A DNA stretch of 64,000 nucleotides from Paenibacillus sp. NFR01 (GCF_900111565.1 NZ_FOIK01000001.1:1395309-1459308), one strand, 5' to 3'. Numbered from the stretch's first letter, positions 10,274-19,763 are shown. The notes: a model not told the origin generated them from the sequence alone. Numbers and translations are program-made.

Positions 10274-10843
10274 TTATCTAACTTTACAATGTTCGGCGAT
10301 AATTATGCTTTCTATTCGCTTGCAAGCAAGGTCGATCTCATCGTTAACCACCGCGTAATCATAATGGCGGATCAGGCTGATCTCATCCTCAGCCACAGAC
10401 ATCCGGTGGCTGATGACATCGGGATGCTCCGTGCCGCGTCCGACGATGCGGTCCTTCAGCTCATCCATGGACGGCGGCAGCAGGAATACGAAAATCCCTT
10501 CCGGGAACTTCTCCTTCACCTTAAGCGCGCCCTGCACTTCGATCTCCAGAATAATGTCTTTGCCTTCCGCAAGCGTCTTATCGACGAAATCGCGCGGCGT
10601 CCCGTAATAATTGCCTACATATTCAGCATATTCCAGCAGTTGATCGGCTTCAATCATCTCTGCAAACTGCTCTCTGCTTTTGAAAAAATAGTTGACGCCG
10701 TCCGCTTCGCCTTCCCGCGGCGAACGGGTCGTCGCCGACACCGAATAGACCAGCTGCGGAATACGCGGGCGAAGCGCGGAACATACCGTACCTTTGCCGA
10801 CGCCGGAAGGGCCGGATAATACTATCAGCAATCCTTTTGACAT
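10274..10843 (-). CDS. gmk: Guanylate kinase
   Basis: Converts GMP and ATP to GDP and ADP. P-loop [12 protein letters not shown] lies at residues 7-18, the GMP-binding region [11 protein letters not shown] near 35, and YYGTPRDFV near 78. The ATG at 10843 (MSKGLL) is preceded by GGAG 6-7 bases away and gives 189 residues; an in-frame ATG four codons upstream has no separate ribosome binding site. It lies 18 bases after remA, as in the Bacillus yloC-remA-gmk-rpoZ order. Confidence 0.95.
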   Translation of the reverse strand: MSKGLLIVLSGPSGVGKGTVCSALRPRIPQLVYSVSATTRSPREGEADGVNYFFKSREQFAEMIEADQLLEYAEYVGNYYGTPRDFVDKTLAEGKDIILEIEVQGALKVKEKFPEGIFVFLLPPSMDELKDRIVGRGTEHPDVISHRMSVAEDEISLIRHYDYAVVNDEIDLACKRIESIIIAEHCKVR

Positions 10844-10861
10844 AGCACACTCCATTTGTTG

Positions 10862-11122
10862 TTATTCATCGTTATCGTCATCTTTGCTCGAGAGGCGGTG
10901 GGCCACCGTTTCCGGCTGGACCGCGGACAAGATGACATGGTCGCTGTCCGTAATGATGACGGCGCGCGTCCGGCGGCCGTAGGTGGCGTCGATCAGCATA
11001 TGCCGGTCTCTTGCTTCCTGAATGATGCGTTTGATCGGCGCCGATTCCGGACTGACAATGGAAATAATGCGGTTGGCCGATACGATATTTCCAAAGCCGA
11101 TGTTGATTAATTTAATGGCCAT
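10862..11122 (-). CDS. remA: Extracellular matrix / biofilm regulator RemA (DUF370)
   Basis: Small DNA-binding protein that in Bacillus subtilis activates matrix operons and osmoprotectant genes. [20 protein letters not shown] is the hallmark DUF370 N-terminus, followed by SPESAPIKR and [12 protein letters not shown]. The start at 11122 has GGGGGGAA about 9 bases upstream and gives 86 residues, the family length. Its position between the YicC-family gene and gmk is conserved in Bacilli. Confidence 0.94.
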   Translation of the reverse strand: MAIKLINIGFGNIVSANRIISIVSPESAPIKRIIQEARDRHMLIDATYGRRTRAVIITDSDHVILSAVQPETVAHRLSSKDDDNDE

Positions 11123-11168
11123 GTTCCGGTTGTTCCCCCCATAGGTACACTTTGTTTGCTTCAAATTG

Positions 11169-12065
11169 TTATTCCAAATTCGCCGCTTGCTCCCTGATCT
11201 TTTCCAGCTCCGCCTTGATCTCCAGCGTCAGATTGACCAGGGTCAGATGACTGCATTTCATCCCGATGGTGTTGGTCTCCCGGTTCATCTCCTGAACGAG
11301 GAAATCCAGCTTGCGTCCTGCCGGCTCCCGGCCTTGAAGCAGCGCTCTGCACTGGCCAAAATGGCTTTGCAGCCGGGTCAGCTCTTCATCGATGTTGCAG
11401 CGGTCGGCAAAAATAGCAATTTCCATACCAAATTTATGCTCGTCGAAAGGGAATGTCCCGTCGCTCAAGCCGCTAAGCCGCTGGCGCAGCTTCTCGCGGT
11501 ATTCCAGCACAGCCTCCGGAGCCAGCTTGACCATGCCCCGGTGCAGCTCCTGCAGACGATCGATCCGCCGCAGCATATCCGCGGCCAGATACTGTCCTTC
11601 GCGCGCCCTCATCTCAAGGAGAGAGGCCAAGCTTTCTTCCAGGCCTTGCTCCAGCATGTCGGAGAACTCGTCCGGAGTAGCGGCAGACAAGCCGTCGGCA
11701 GCCTCTTCTTTAAGCTCCATCACACCGGGAAGGCTCAGCAGCTCCGGCAAAGACAGCTCGCCGGAAATTCCGAACTCGCTTCGCAGCGCCTCGGCCGCTT
11801 CCAGATAGGAACGCACCGCCGAGCGGTTCAGCGCAGTGGCTGCGGCCTCTTCGGCGATTTCCCGATTGATGATGACATCTACCCGTCCCCGTTTGACACG
11901 CTGCTGAACCTTGCGGCGCAGCATATCCTCGTAAACCGTCCAACCCCGGGGCATCCGCAGCACAACTTCGCAGTAACGGTTGTTCACCGATTTGACTTCG
12001 AATGTAATCTTGTAACCGCCGAATTGCAGGGATGATTGACCGTATCCGGTCATACTAAATGACAA
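11169..12065 (-). CDS. YicC/YloC-family protein (putative endoribonuclease)
   Basis: YicC-family proteins have been reported to act as endoribonucleases. The family N-terminus SMTGYGQ lies at residues 4-10, [13 protein letters not shown] follows, and the conserved C-terminal DUF1732 region ends in [19 protein letters not shown] start at 12065 gives MSFSMTGYG and 298 residues. An ATG at 12080 (MDVIPL) coincides with the transcription start predicted from the promoter at 12087-12115, so it would be leaderless; GGATGTGA upstream of the TTG can serve as ribosome binding site. Confidence 0.88.
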   Translation of the reverse strand: MSFSMTGYGQSSLQFGGYKITFEVKSVNNRYCEVVLRMPRGWTVYEDMLRRKVQQRVKRGRVDVIINREIAEEAAATALNRSAVRSYLEAAEALRSEFGISGELSLPELLSLPGVMELKEEAADGLSAATPDEFSDMLEQGLEESLASLLEMRAREGQYLAADMLRRIDRLQELHRGMVKLAPEAVLEYREKLRQRLSGLSDGTFPFDEHKFGMEIAIFADRCNIDEELTRLQSHFGQCRALLQGREPAGRKLDFLVQEMNRETNTIGMKCSHLTLVNLTLEIKAELEKIREQAANLE

Positions 12066-12086
12066 CGGAATCACATCCATTACACT

Positions 12087-12115
12087 ATTGTAATTGATTC
12101 TTACTAGCGAAACAA
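12087..12115 (-). promoter_or_regulatory. SigA promoter for the yicC-remA-gmk-rpoZ operon
   Basis: TTGTTT, 17 bases, TACAAT on the minus strand. The -35 box lies within the last codons of the upstream methionine enzyme gene. The predicted start point, about 7 bases past the -10, falls on the A of the upstream ATG at 12080. Confidence 0.7.
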
Positions 12116-13975
12116 GGGGGACAATTTACGGCCCTGCTTCGTCCAAATATGCTCCAGCAGCTGAACGCTCATCTCATAGAACATAAACGGCGTCATCAGG
12201 TAGATGCCGTTAAAATGCGCCGTCGCCGCGTCCAACAGCTCTTTGGCGATCTTCACGCCCTCCGCTCGCCCTGCTTCGCCCTCAAGGCCGGACATCCGTC
12301 CGCGCACCTCGTCCGACAGCTGAATGCCCGGCACCTCGTTATGCAGGTACTCGGCATTGCGGCCGCTAGCCAGCGGCATGATCCCGATGAAGATCGGCAC
12401 GCTCAAATGCTTCGTCGCCGCCGCGATTCTCGCAATCAGCTCCGGATCATAAACCGGCTGGGTCATGATATAATCGGCACCGGAATTAATCTTCTTTTCC
12501 AGCCGCTCCACCGCTTTGTCCAGATGCTTGACGTTCGGATTAAACGCCGCTCCGATGACGAACTTCGCTTTCTGCTTGAGCGGCTTGCCCGAAAAGGCGA
12601 TGCCGTCGTTGAGCTGCCGGATCATCCGGATGATCTCGAACGACGTCAGGTCGTAGATCGAGCTGGAGCCGGGGAGATCGCCGAAACGGGCCGGATCTCC
12701 GGTCACGGCCAGCACATGGTCTATGCCGAGCGCATCGAAGCCCATGAGATGCGACTGCGTACCGATCAGGTTGCGGTCGCGGCAGGCGATATGCACGAGC
12801 GGCCGCAGGCCTGTCTTGGCCTGGACCAGATGGCCGAGCGCCATATTGCTCATCCGCGTCACCGCCAGCGAGTTGTCGGCCAGCGTAAGCGCATCGGCAC
12901 CGGCTTTGCGCAGCGCTTCCGCGCCTCGCATGAACTTGGTGATGTCAAGATCGCGAGGCGGATCAAGCTCGACGATCACGGTATGGCGCTGCTTTACCAG
13001 ATCGACCAGCGTCGGCTCCGCGCCTTCTTCTCCGCCGTCTTCGGCCAAATGCTCCTGCACCGTAATTCGCTGGATCGCTTCGGTCTGAGGCTCCGGCAGC
13101 GGCTTCACGATATAATCCTTCAGCGCCGCAGAAATTTCGGCGATGTGCTGCGGCGTCGTACCGCAGCATCCGCCGATGATTCGGGCGCCCATGTCGGCGA
13201 ACACCGGGGCCATCTGCCCGAAGTACTCCGGCGAAGCGCCGTACCGGTATTGACCGTCCACGTAATCGGCCACCCCGGCATTCGGGAAGACGGAGGCCGG
13301 CAGCGTCAAGCTGCCGCTTAAGGTGCCGAGCGCGCGTTTGATGCCGTTCGGGCCGGTGCGGCAGTTGAAGCCGATGACGTCGGCGCCGTCCTGCTCCAGA
13401 ACCCGGAATGCTTCCGGCAGCGTCAGCCCGTCCAGCGTCCGCGCCGTTTCATCCACGGCGAGCTGGCAGATCAGCGGAAGGTCGCTTAGCTTGCGCACCG
13501 CTTTTACCGCGAGATGAAGCTCCTCCACGTCGTAGAACGTCTCCAGCAGGATGCCGTCCGGCGCTTCCAGCAGAAGGGCCGACAGCTGCTCGGCGAAATA
13601 TTTTTTCAGCTCGGAAGAAGACAGATTGGCTCGTTTGCCGGCCCGGATGGATCCGACCGCCCCGACAACGTAACCGTTCTCGCCGGCCGCGCTGCGGGCG
13701 ATCCGCATGCCGGCTCGGTTAATCTCTTCCACCTTGGATTCGAGGCCGTATTTGGACAGCTTATCATAATTGGCCGAAAAGGTATTGCTCTCCAGAAGCA
13801 CGGCGCCCGCCTCGATGTAGCTGCGATGTACGTCTTCAATGACCCCGGGAGAGATCAGATTAAGCTCTTCATAGGAAATGCCGACCGGAAACCCTTTTTG
13901 ATATAAAAACGTCCCCATGGCTCCGTCACCGACCAAAACATTGTTGCTCCAAGCAGAGCGCAAATCCGGCTTCAC
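12104..13975 (-). CDS. yitJ: Bifunctional homocysteine S-methyltransferase / methylenetetrahydrofolate reductase (YitJ type)
   Basis: Links one-carbon folate metabolism to methionine synthesis. Residues ~1-290 form the homocysteine methyltransferase barrel, with GDGAMGTFLYQKG, GFNCRTGPN and the zinc site GGCCGTTPQH. Residues ~330-620 match MetF-type reductase (VELDPPRDLDITKF, ADNSLAVTRMSN, YIMTQPVYD). 623 residues matches two-domain YitJ homologues. The start is GTG with GGAGAGG 8 bases upstream. B. subtilis yitJ carries an S-box riboswitch; none is recognisable in the 165 bases upstream here. Confidence 0.93.
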   Translation of the reverse strand: MKPDLRSAWSNNVLVGDGAMGTFLYQKGFPVGISYEELNLISPGVIEDVHRSYIEAGAVLLESNTFSANYDKLSKYGLESKVEEINRAGMRIARSAAGENGYVVGAVGSIRAGKRANLSSSELKKYFAEQLSALLLEAPDGILLETFYDVEELHLAVKAVRKLSDLPLICQLAVDETARTLDGLTLPEAFRVLEQDGADVIGFNCRTGPNGIKRALGTLSGSLTLPASVFPNAGVADYVDGQYRYGASPEYFGQMAPVFADMGARIIGGCCGTTPQHIAEISAALKDYIVKPLPEPQTEAIQRITVQEHLAEDGGEEGAEPTLVDLVKQRHTVIVELDPPRDLDITKFMRGAEALRKAGADALTLADNSLAVTRMSNMALGHLVQAKTGLRPLVHIACRDRNLIGTQSHLMGFDALGIDHVLAVTGDPARFGDLPGSSSIYDLTSFEIIRMIRQLNDGIAFSGKPLKQKAKFVIGAAFNPNVKHLDKAVERLEKKINSGADYIMTQPVYDPELIARIAAATKHLSVPIFIGIMPLASGRNAEYLHNEVPGIQLSDEVRGRMSGLEGEAGRAEGVKIAKELLDAATAHFNGIYLMTPFMFYEMSVQLLEHIWTKQGRKLSPLFR

Positions 13976-14140
13976 CGTAAGAACCTCTCCTTCCCTCTAT
14001 CAGTTTCATACTAATGTAACATAAAACTTCCGCATTGATAAGCGTTCACGTCCAAAAGCCGCAGACGCCCGCGCTTGTCCGTATGAGGCCAGGACAAACG
14101 CTCCATACTATGCCGGAGAGGATTTAAGGAGGCCTATTTA

Positions 14141-14398
14141 ATGAAGCGAAAAATCCGCAAGCAGCTTGTACGCAAATATATCATCATCCTGTTTCTGTTC
14201 CTGCTGTCTCTGGGCTACCTTTATTTTGGGGACTGGCTGTTCGGATACGGGCTAAGCAACATCGGCTACATCGCCAACTATCTGCTCTACACGCCCGCCG
14301 AAAAGCTGGTTGCGCTCATTATGCTGCTGTGCCTGGTCGTGCCGGATATCATTACATGGGTCACGGGACGTCAGCCGCGCCGAGCTGCCGAAAAGTGA
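14141..14398 (+). CDS. Small two-helix membrane protein, unknown
   Basis: I do not recognise a family. The 85 residues start with a strongly basic stretch (MKRKIRKQLVRK), then two hydrophobic segments at about residues 13-30 and 57-75, and a basic tail (GRQPRRAAEK). This predicts a small inner-membrane protein with both ends in the cytoplasm. AAGGAGG 9 bases before the ATG is an excellent ribosome binding site. Its last 28 bases overlap, tail to tail, the end of the germination permease gene on the other strand. Confidence 0.75.
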   Translation: MKRKIRKQLVRKYIIILFLFLLSLGYLYFGDWLFGYGLSNIGYIANYLLYTPAEKLVALIMLLCLVVPDIITWVTGRQPRRAAEK

Positions 14399-15471
14399 TT
14401 TTTCAGCGCGGTGATCACGATTAATACAGCCGGAATGACGATCATAAACAAGGGGTAAACGGTATACAGCAGTCTGCCTCCCTCGTCGAGATGTTCGGTA
14501 AAGCTGCGTGCATCGAGCATGGAGATAAATAGAATGACCAAAGCGGTCGGGTACAGCATCTTCCGGTAGGGAAGCTTAAACAATTCGGAGATTCCGACCA
14601 TCGCGGCGGCAAAAAAGACGGACATCTTGAAAAAGACGCCAATAATCAGCACCATGACGACAAATACGTCGACCCGCTGGATGAAGTCGGAAATGGAGAT
14701 TTTGCTGATCGCCGGCATTAGCGGGAGCGGAGAGCGGCGGGAAATATCGGCGCCCAGCACGGAGATATTCAAAGCGATCGTAAAGGCGAGGGTCACCGCC
14801 GAGACCAGCATGGCCAAAGCGATTACCCACGGCCCTTTGCGGGAGTCGGACATGTAAGGCATCAGCATCGTAAAGCAAACCATCTCGCCGAACGGAAACA
14901 TGTAATTTTGCCGGACGACCGAGCGGAGAACCGGCTCCAGGCCATTCTCCAGCACCGGCAGAAGCAGATGCAGATTAATCGATCCCGACAGCATGAGCAT
15001 CCCCGTACTCATAAGCCCGATGGCAAGCACCATGAACGAAAATACAAGCGAGGTACGTGTCAATATCTCCAGTCCTTTATGAAGTACATAGGTGCCGGAA
15101 AGAATCATCAACGTGCTGAGGATAAAGAGCGGAGTATTGTGCATGGTGGACATGGCCAGCATGCTGCTGCCGTCCCGTAAATCCCGGGCTGCCAGATTGA
15201 TATACAGGATGATGTAAAGTAACGACACCGCGGTCCCGACATATGTGCCCAGCAGCTTGCGGGTATAAGCGGTAAAGGGAAGTTCGGGGAACTGGCGGTA
15301 CAGGTAGGCATATCCCGAAAAGATCAGGATTCCGACCAGCCCGCCGATCAGAATCGACAGCCAGGCATCTTTGCCTGCTTCCATCCCCAGGTTTACCACG
15401 AGCGCCGTCCCCAGCTCAAACAGCAGCGTGATGCAGAAAAACTGGATCATTCCGATTTTCACTTTCCCCAT
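14371..15471 (-). CDS. Spore germination receptor permease subunit, GerAB/GerKB family
   Basis: Integral-membrane B subunit of a Ger nutrient receptor, located in the inner spore membrane and thought to bind the germinant. The 366 residues are mostly hydrophobic, with about ten predicted helices typical of the APC-superfamily Spore_permease fold, beginning KIGMIQFFCITLLFELGTA. GGAGGTG 6 bases before the ATG supports the start. It is the last gene of an A-C-B operon, the order of gerK. Confidence 0.93.
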   Translation of the reverse strand: MGKVKIGMIQFFCITLLFELGTALVVNLGMEAGKDAWLSILIGGLVGILIFSGYAYLYRQFPELPFTAYTRKLLGTYVGTAVSLLYIILYINLAARDLRDGSSMLAMSTMHNTPLFILSTLMILSGTYVLHKGLEILTRTSLVFSFMVLAIGLMSTGMLMLSGSINLHLLLPVLENGLEPVLRSVVRQNYMFPFGEMVCFTMLMPYMSDSRKGPWVIALAMLVSAVTLAFTIALNISVLGADISRRSPLPLMPAISKISISDFIQRVDVFVVMVLIIGVFFKMSVFFAAAMVGISELFKLPYRKMLYPTALVILFISMLDARSFTEHLDEGGRLLYTVYPLFMIVIPAVLIVITALKNHFSAARRG

Positions 15472-15489
15472 GGAGCACCTCCGTTTCTT

Positions 15490-16701
15490 CTATTTATTAT
15501 TTTTGAGCGAATTGCTGCGCATGTCGGTATGCCGGATGACAGCATCGATATAGATATCGGTTTTGCAATGCTGGAAAATTTCATTCCAGCGGCCCTCGAC
15601 CCGTTTCCAGCCGCGCGGATTGGCCCGTTCCAACGCAAGTCCGAAGCCGAGAAAATCGCTATTCATTTTTCGCGCCGCCTGGATGCCTGCCAGAACTTGA
15701 CTGCGTGCTTCTTCCTCAATCTGGCGGGCAAGCTTCTGCAGCACCACGCTGGAGGTTAAATCCAGATTATTGGGCGACTCCTTTAACTCCGCCTGAAGCG
15801 ATATTTTTATTTTTATGACCGGCCGTTCCGGAACTTTGGCGATTGCGCGTATCCCCACTTGCGACTTATAGATGTTGAACGAAATGAATCCCTGTCCCGG
15901 ATGGAGAATAAGGAGCGGAAACTGGCGGATTTTGTTGTGCAGGATCACCGTTCCGAAGGCTTCGCTCCCGCTAAGCCACCCTACCATTTTATCCCCTTTA
16001 AAAGCCGCCAAATCGCTGACATTGAGCACAACTTGCGGAGCGATGGTTTTAAGATTATCGTTATTATCTGCTTTGCCGCGGTTCCCGCGCGTGAACACCC
16101 CGTTTATGATCGGTCCGCCTCCCGGCAGCTTAACGCCCCGGATGATATCGTCGACTTCCATTCTGTAGTTGTAGCCGTATTGCTTTGAGGTTGTCTCCAG
16201 CTTCTCCACCAGATCATTGGCCGGAATTTTGCTGAATACCGTCATCGTGGACAAGATGTCCTTGGCCGGTTGGCCTTTGGAGATGAACATCAAGCTCGTC
16301 AGCCGGGCATCGCTCTCCCGCTCGAGCGTATCCAGCATATCGCTGATCCCCTGGCGCGCCAGCTCTTCCGAAACAACAAGTACCCGGACATGCCCGAGCG
16401 ATAAAAAACGCGCCGTCTGGCGGGAAGCATTGGACAAGGCTTCGAATATCGTACGCCCTTTGCCGGTATACAAAGCTACGGGGGAGGTGCCGCGCGTTTT
16501 TTGACCGGAGATTTCATCGGCAACGATGACTTGAAAGGAGACGACGTATTTTTCCATGTCTGACTTGCCCAGGTCAAAAGCCACCCCGGACACGATGGCC
16601 CGGCGGTTCAATTCCACGCTGTCCCAGCACCCGCTCAGCAAGAGGGGCATCAGAAAAATAAGCACGGCTTTGCGTAACGATCGGAGCGTTTTATTTTTCA
16701 T
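15490..16701 (-). CDS. Spore germination receptor lipoprotein, Ger(x)C family
   Basis: Lipoprotein C subunit of the Ger receptor. From MKNKTLRSL, a signal peptide runs to lipobox LLLSGCWD, with lipidation at the Cys; DSVELNRRAIVSGVAFD is a GerC-family signature. The start at 16701 gives 403 residues and overlaps the end of the A subunit gene by 11 bases. Upstream in-frame ATGs lie inside the A gene; one directly abuts GGAGG, which leaves too little spacing. Confidence 0.93.
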   Translation of the reverse strand: MKNKTLRSLRKAVLIFLMPLLLSGCWDSVELNRRAIVSGVAFDLGKSDMEKYVVSFQVIVADEISGQKTRGTSPVALYTGKGRTIFEALSNASRQTARFLSLGHVRVLVVSEELARQGISDMLDTLERESDARLTSLMFISKGQPAKDILSTMTVFSKIPANDLVEKLETTSKQYGYNYRMEVDDIIRGVKLPGGGPIINGVFTRGNRGKADNNDNLKTIAPQVVLNVSDLAAFKGDKMVGWLSGSEAFGTVILHNKIRQFPLLILHPGQGFISFNIYKSQVGIRAIAKVPERPVIKIKISLQAELKESPNNLDLTSSVVLQKLARQIEEEARSQVLAGIQAARKMNSDFLGFGLALERANPRGWKRVEGRWNEIFQHCKTDIYIDAVIRHTDMRSNSLKNNK

Positions 16702-18328
16702 GGCCGCTGTCATCCTCCCGCACCGGTTTCTTGGCATCGTTGCTGCGGATGAGCGGAGCAATCTCTTCCTCGTGGCCTGTGTTAAGCCGCATGTACTCGG
16801 GCAGCTCGGCTCTCATCTGCTGCGGCGATTTATGCGATTCCATCATCCACATCGGCAGGCGGAGAATTGTGTCCTTCTGGCCTTTGACGGATATCGGCAC
16901 GAAGGGCGACAAATAGGGGACCCCGAAGGAGCGCAGGCTGTTCATATGGGCCACCAGCACGATCAAACCGAGGATTACGCCGTAAAAACCGAACATGCCC
17001 GCCAGCAGCAGGAAGGCAAACCGGATAATGCGGCCGGCAATCGCCATGTCATACGCCGGTATCGCAAAGCTGGCAATCCCAGTAAGCGCGACAACGATAA
17101 CCATGATCGGCGTGATGATGCCGGCCTCCACAACCGCCTGCCCGAGGATCAGCGCCCCAACCACCGACACCGTCTGCCCGATGACCCGGGGCATGCGTAA
17201 GCCCGCCTCCCGCAAAATTTCAAACGCCATCTCCATCAGCAGCGCCTCCACAAATGCCGGAAACGGAACATTCTCCCGCTGGGCCAGCAGGCTGATCAGG
17301 AGCGTTGTGGGAATCATCTCGTAATGGTAGGTCGTCATGGCGATATATACGGAAGGACCGAGAATCAGGACCAGAAAGCTGATGTAGCGGACGATCCGCA
17401 TTAATACGGCAATATCGAACCGTGAAGCGTAATCATCCGGCGATTGGAAATATTGGGTGAACACGGCGGGCAAAATCAGCACAAACGGCGAACCGTCCAC
17501 AATAACGACGACGCGTCCTTCCAGCAAATTAGCCGATGCAACATCGGGACGTTCCGTATTATAGATCGTAGGAAAAGGAGTAAACGTCTTGTCCTGAATT
17601 AATTCCTCCAGGTATCCGGACTCCAGCACTTCATTGATACGGATGCTTCCGAGCCGTTCGCGCACTTCCTGAATCAGCTCTTCCCCCGCAAGTTCCTTCA
17701 TATATACAATGGCGACGTCGGTATGGGTGTCGCTGCCGATTTTCATATATTCCAGCCGAAGCCGGGACGATTTGATCCGCTTACGGATGAGCGAAATGTT
17801 GGTGGCGACGGATTCAACAAAAGCATCCTTCGGTCCGCGCACTACAAGCTGCGAGGTCGGCTCCGATACGGCACGCGTCTCCCCGCCCTTGGTCTCGCAA
17901 ATGATCGCCTTATCGTGGCCATCGAGCAATATGATGCTGTCTCCGCATAGAAGCGCCAACGCAATATCGTTCCACTTCTCTTCCATCACGGCTTCGCCGA
18001 TTTCCAGCGCCCGGTCCAGAATAACCTCCGGCAGCTCTTGCCCGGTAATCCGGCCGGCTTCCACCATTTCTCCAGAAACGCCGAGCAGCGAGCCGATAAT
18101 AAACTGGTTGACGGTGTCCGAGTTAGAAAGACCGCTGAAATACACAATGGCCGCCTCGACCGAAGGGTCTCCCCCGATTCGCAGCCTCCGTGTCTTCAAA
18201 TCCGGACTATCGCCAAGTCCGCCAAGAATGGAGGCGAGGCTCTCTTCCAGCGATAACGTTAATCTGGCCGGTGTCTTTGCATGGCCTGTGTTTGGCGGCT
18301 GTGCGCCTTTATTCATTCCGGTTCTCAT
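16691..18328 (-). CDS. Spore germination receptor GerA-family A subunit
   Basis: A subunit of the nutrient germinant receptor. The 545 residues have a soluble N-terminal domain (~1-290, with RRLRIGGDPSVEAAIVYFSG and VRGPKDAFVESVATNISLIR, a GerA hallmark) and a membrane part with about five helices (PFPAFVEALLMEMAFEILRE and following). GGGGGGATACG precedes the ATG. With the C and B genes it encodes a full receptor, independent evidence that the organism forms spores. Confidence 0.95.
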   Translation of the reverse strand: MRTGMNKGAQPPNTGHAKTPARLTLSLEESLASILGGLGDSPDLKTRRLRIGGDPSVEAAIVYFSGLSNSDTVNQFIIGSLLGVSGEMVEAGRITGQELPEVILDRALEIGEAVMEEKWNDIALALLCGDSIILLDGHDKAIICETKGGETRAVSEPTSQLVVRGPKDAFVESVATNISLIRKRIKSSRLRLEYMKIGSDTHTDVAIVYMKELAGEELIQEVRERLGSIRINEVLESGYLEELIQDKTFTPFPTIYNTERPDVASANLLEGRVVVIVDGSPFVLILPAVFTQYFQSPDDYASRFDIAVLMRIVRYISFLVLILGPSVYIAMTTYHYEMIPTTLLISLLAQRENVPFPAFVEALLMEMAFEILREAGLRMPRVIGQTVSVVGALILGQAVVEAGIITPIMVIVVALTGIASFAIPAYDMAIAGRIIRFAFLLLAGMFGFYGVILGLIVLVAHMNSLRSFGVPYLSPFVPISVKGQKDTILRLPMWMMESHKSPQQMRAELPEYMRLNTGHEEEIAPLIRSNDAKKPVREDDSGHEK

Positions 18329-18400
18329 CGTATCCCCCCCTCGTAGCTAACCCTTATTATTCGCGGGAGATGTTGCCATTATGCGGCCCGCCAGGATCGC

Positions 18401-18438
18401 AAAAAGACCTCGGATCCACTTGGCATGGACACCGAGGC
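18401..18438 (-). terminator. Rho-independent terminator after the flavodoxin operon
   Basis: On the minus strand CCTCGG..TCCA pairs with TGGA..CGAGG around a 7-base loop, then TCTTTTTG. It lies about 10 bases past the stop of the 239-residue gene. Confidence 0.85.
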
Positions 18439-18447
18439 CTATAGAAA

Positions 18448-19167
18448 TCAGTTATGGAAGGGTTCATGAATCGATTCATTATCCAGAAAGACCGACAAGA
18501 GGCGGACATAATCCTGCGACTCCGCGAGGGTAAAGGCCGCGCCATCAAAGGAATGCCGCTGTCCGTCAAGCAGCGTGAATACCTCGACCGACTCCGGCGG
18601 CTTGCCATAGGCTTTATGGCTGAACAGATTCGCCATGTGCAAAAAACCGGTAATGACTTCTTCATTCCCGTGCACCATCAGCTTCTGCAGCTTCAGGGAA
18701 CGGTCTTCCCGCGCCGACTGCCAGGCCAGCTGAAAAATCATCGCCAGCTCCAGGCCGAGCTCCGGCACCGGCACATGCCACTGCTCATACCGCATCACAG
18801 GAATTTCTTCGGGGTGGTTCACCGCAACGAACCGCGTCAGCTCGTCGGCAAGCGCCGTTTTGACATCCCAATAATGCATCCAGGAATCGAATGCCTTATC
18901 ATGGGGCGGCCAGCGCCGCTCGAGCAGGAACTGCACCGGCGTCAAGCTTCGGACCTCCGGTCGAAGACTGTAGTAATCGTTCAGCGTATGTCCCACCGCA
19001 TACTGCGCCTGCTGCTTCCAGCGCGGAATACCGCAGCAGCAAGTTTGGCCGCAAGCTTCCTCCACACCGCCCTGCAGGATATATTCCATCCGGAAATCAT
19101 TCAACCGGCTGTACGGAATGGAAGGAGAACGGTCCCCGGACGACGTCATCCCTGCCGCAACGCCCAT
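18448..19167 (-). CDS. Unknown Cys-rich protein in the Fur-box flavodoxin operon
   Basis: I do not recognise this 239-residue protein. It has a Cys cluster CGQTCCCG near residues 39-46 and is otherwise a soluble, Trp- and His-rich protein. The pattern SIPYSRLNDFRMEYI near the start and the helical C-terminal half loosely recall AddB-like PD-(D/E)XK nuclease domains, but the catalytic Asp and ExK are not seen, so I give this little weight. It starts 2 bases after the flavodoxin stop with no clear ribosome binding site, suggesting coupling, and so probably shares Fur control. Confidence 0.7.
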   Translation of the reverse strand: MGVAAGMTSSGDRSPSIPYSRLNDFRMEYILQGGVEEACGQTCCCGIPRWKQQAQYAVGHTLNDYYSLRPEVRSLTPVQFLLERRWPPHDKAFDSWMHYWDVKTALADELTRFVAVNHPEEIPVMRYEQWHVPVPELGLELAMIFQLAWQSAREDRSLKLQKLMVHGNEEVITGFLHMANLFSHKAYGKPPESVEVFTLLDGQRHSFDGAAFTLAESQDYVRLLSVFLDNESIHEPFHN

Positions 19168-19169
19168 GG

Positions 19170-19622
19170 CTACGATACCGCCGCGACACCCGCGGCAAAA
19201 CGGCGGCCGAAATTGCGGCAGTCTTCCTTCTCCGCAGCATTCGGGCCGTATTCGATTTTGAGGCTTTCCTGCAGCAACAAGGCGCCGCGTTCTTTTAATT
19301 TTTCTTCAATCAGGTCGACTGCACCGCAGTAAATGGCATACCCGGTGTCGCCGCTGCCGAATGCCGCCGCTTTCCGCGCGTTTAAGTCCACTTCGTCAAG
19401 CTCTTCATAAAAATCCAGGAATTCATCCGGCAATTCCCCGTCTCCCCAGGTATAGGCGCCAAGCAAAACGCCTTCATAGTCGTTTATCTCCACGGCACTC
19501 AGATCCGTTACGGATTTCAATACGGCTTCACTGCCTGCATCGCGCACCCCTTCGGCGATCAGCTCCGCCATTTCTTCCGTATTTCCCGTCAAACTGGCGT
19601 ACGCCACCAGAACTTTCATCAT
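19170..19622 (-). CDS. Flavodoxin
   Basis: FMN electron carrier that can replace ferredoxin when iron is scarce. FMN-phosphate loop SLTGNTEEMAE is at residues ~10-20; GAYTWGDGELPDEF and FGSGDTGYAIYCGAVD form the isoalloxazine loops. The ATG at 19622 follows GGGAGG by 7 bases and gives 150 residues. A 16/19 Fur box overlaps its promoter at 19676-19696, so I infer induction on iron starvation. An unknown Cys-rich gene follows 2 bases later. Confidence 0.94.
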   Translation of the reverse strand: MMKVLVAYASLTGNTEEMAELIAEGVRDAGSEAVLKSVTDLSAVEINDYEGVLLGAYTWGDGELPDEFLDFYEELDEVDLNARKAAAFGSGDTGYAIYCGAVDLIEEKLKERGALLLQESLKIEYGPNAAEKEDCRNFGRRFAAGVAAVS

Positions 19623-19675
19623 GTCCGGCCCTCCCAAGCATCCTTGATTTGGAACTTGCTACATCCATATTATTT

Positions 19676-19696
19676 GATAATGATTCTCATTGTCAA
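19676..19696. promoter_or_regulatory. Fur box over the flavodoxin promoter
   Basis: GATAATGATTCTCATTGTC (19676-19694) matches the 19-bp Fur consensus at 16 positions. On the minus strand TTGACA (19691-19696) lies at its edge and an AATAAT -10 follows 16 bases later, so bound Fur would cover the -35 and spacer. Confidence 0.85.
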
Positions 19697-19733
19697 TAAA
19701 AATGAAAATATTCATCTCCTGCCTCCATTTTCT

Positions 19734-19763
19734 TTGTAACCTGCGCAGGAAATGTTGTACAAT
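19734..19763 (+). promoter_or_regulatory. SigA promoter for the RNA-modification pair
   Basis: TTGTAA, 18 bases, TACAAT, about 36 bases before the methyltransferase start. It diverges from the Fur-controlled flavodoxin promoter 40 bases away. Confidence 0.6.
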
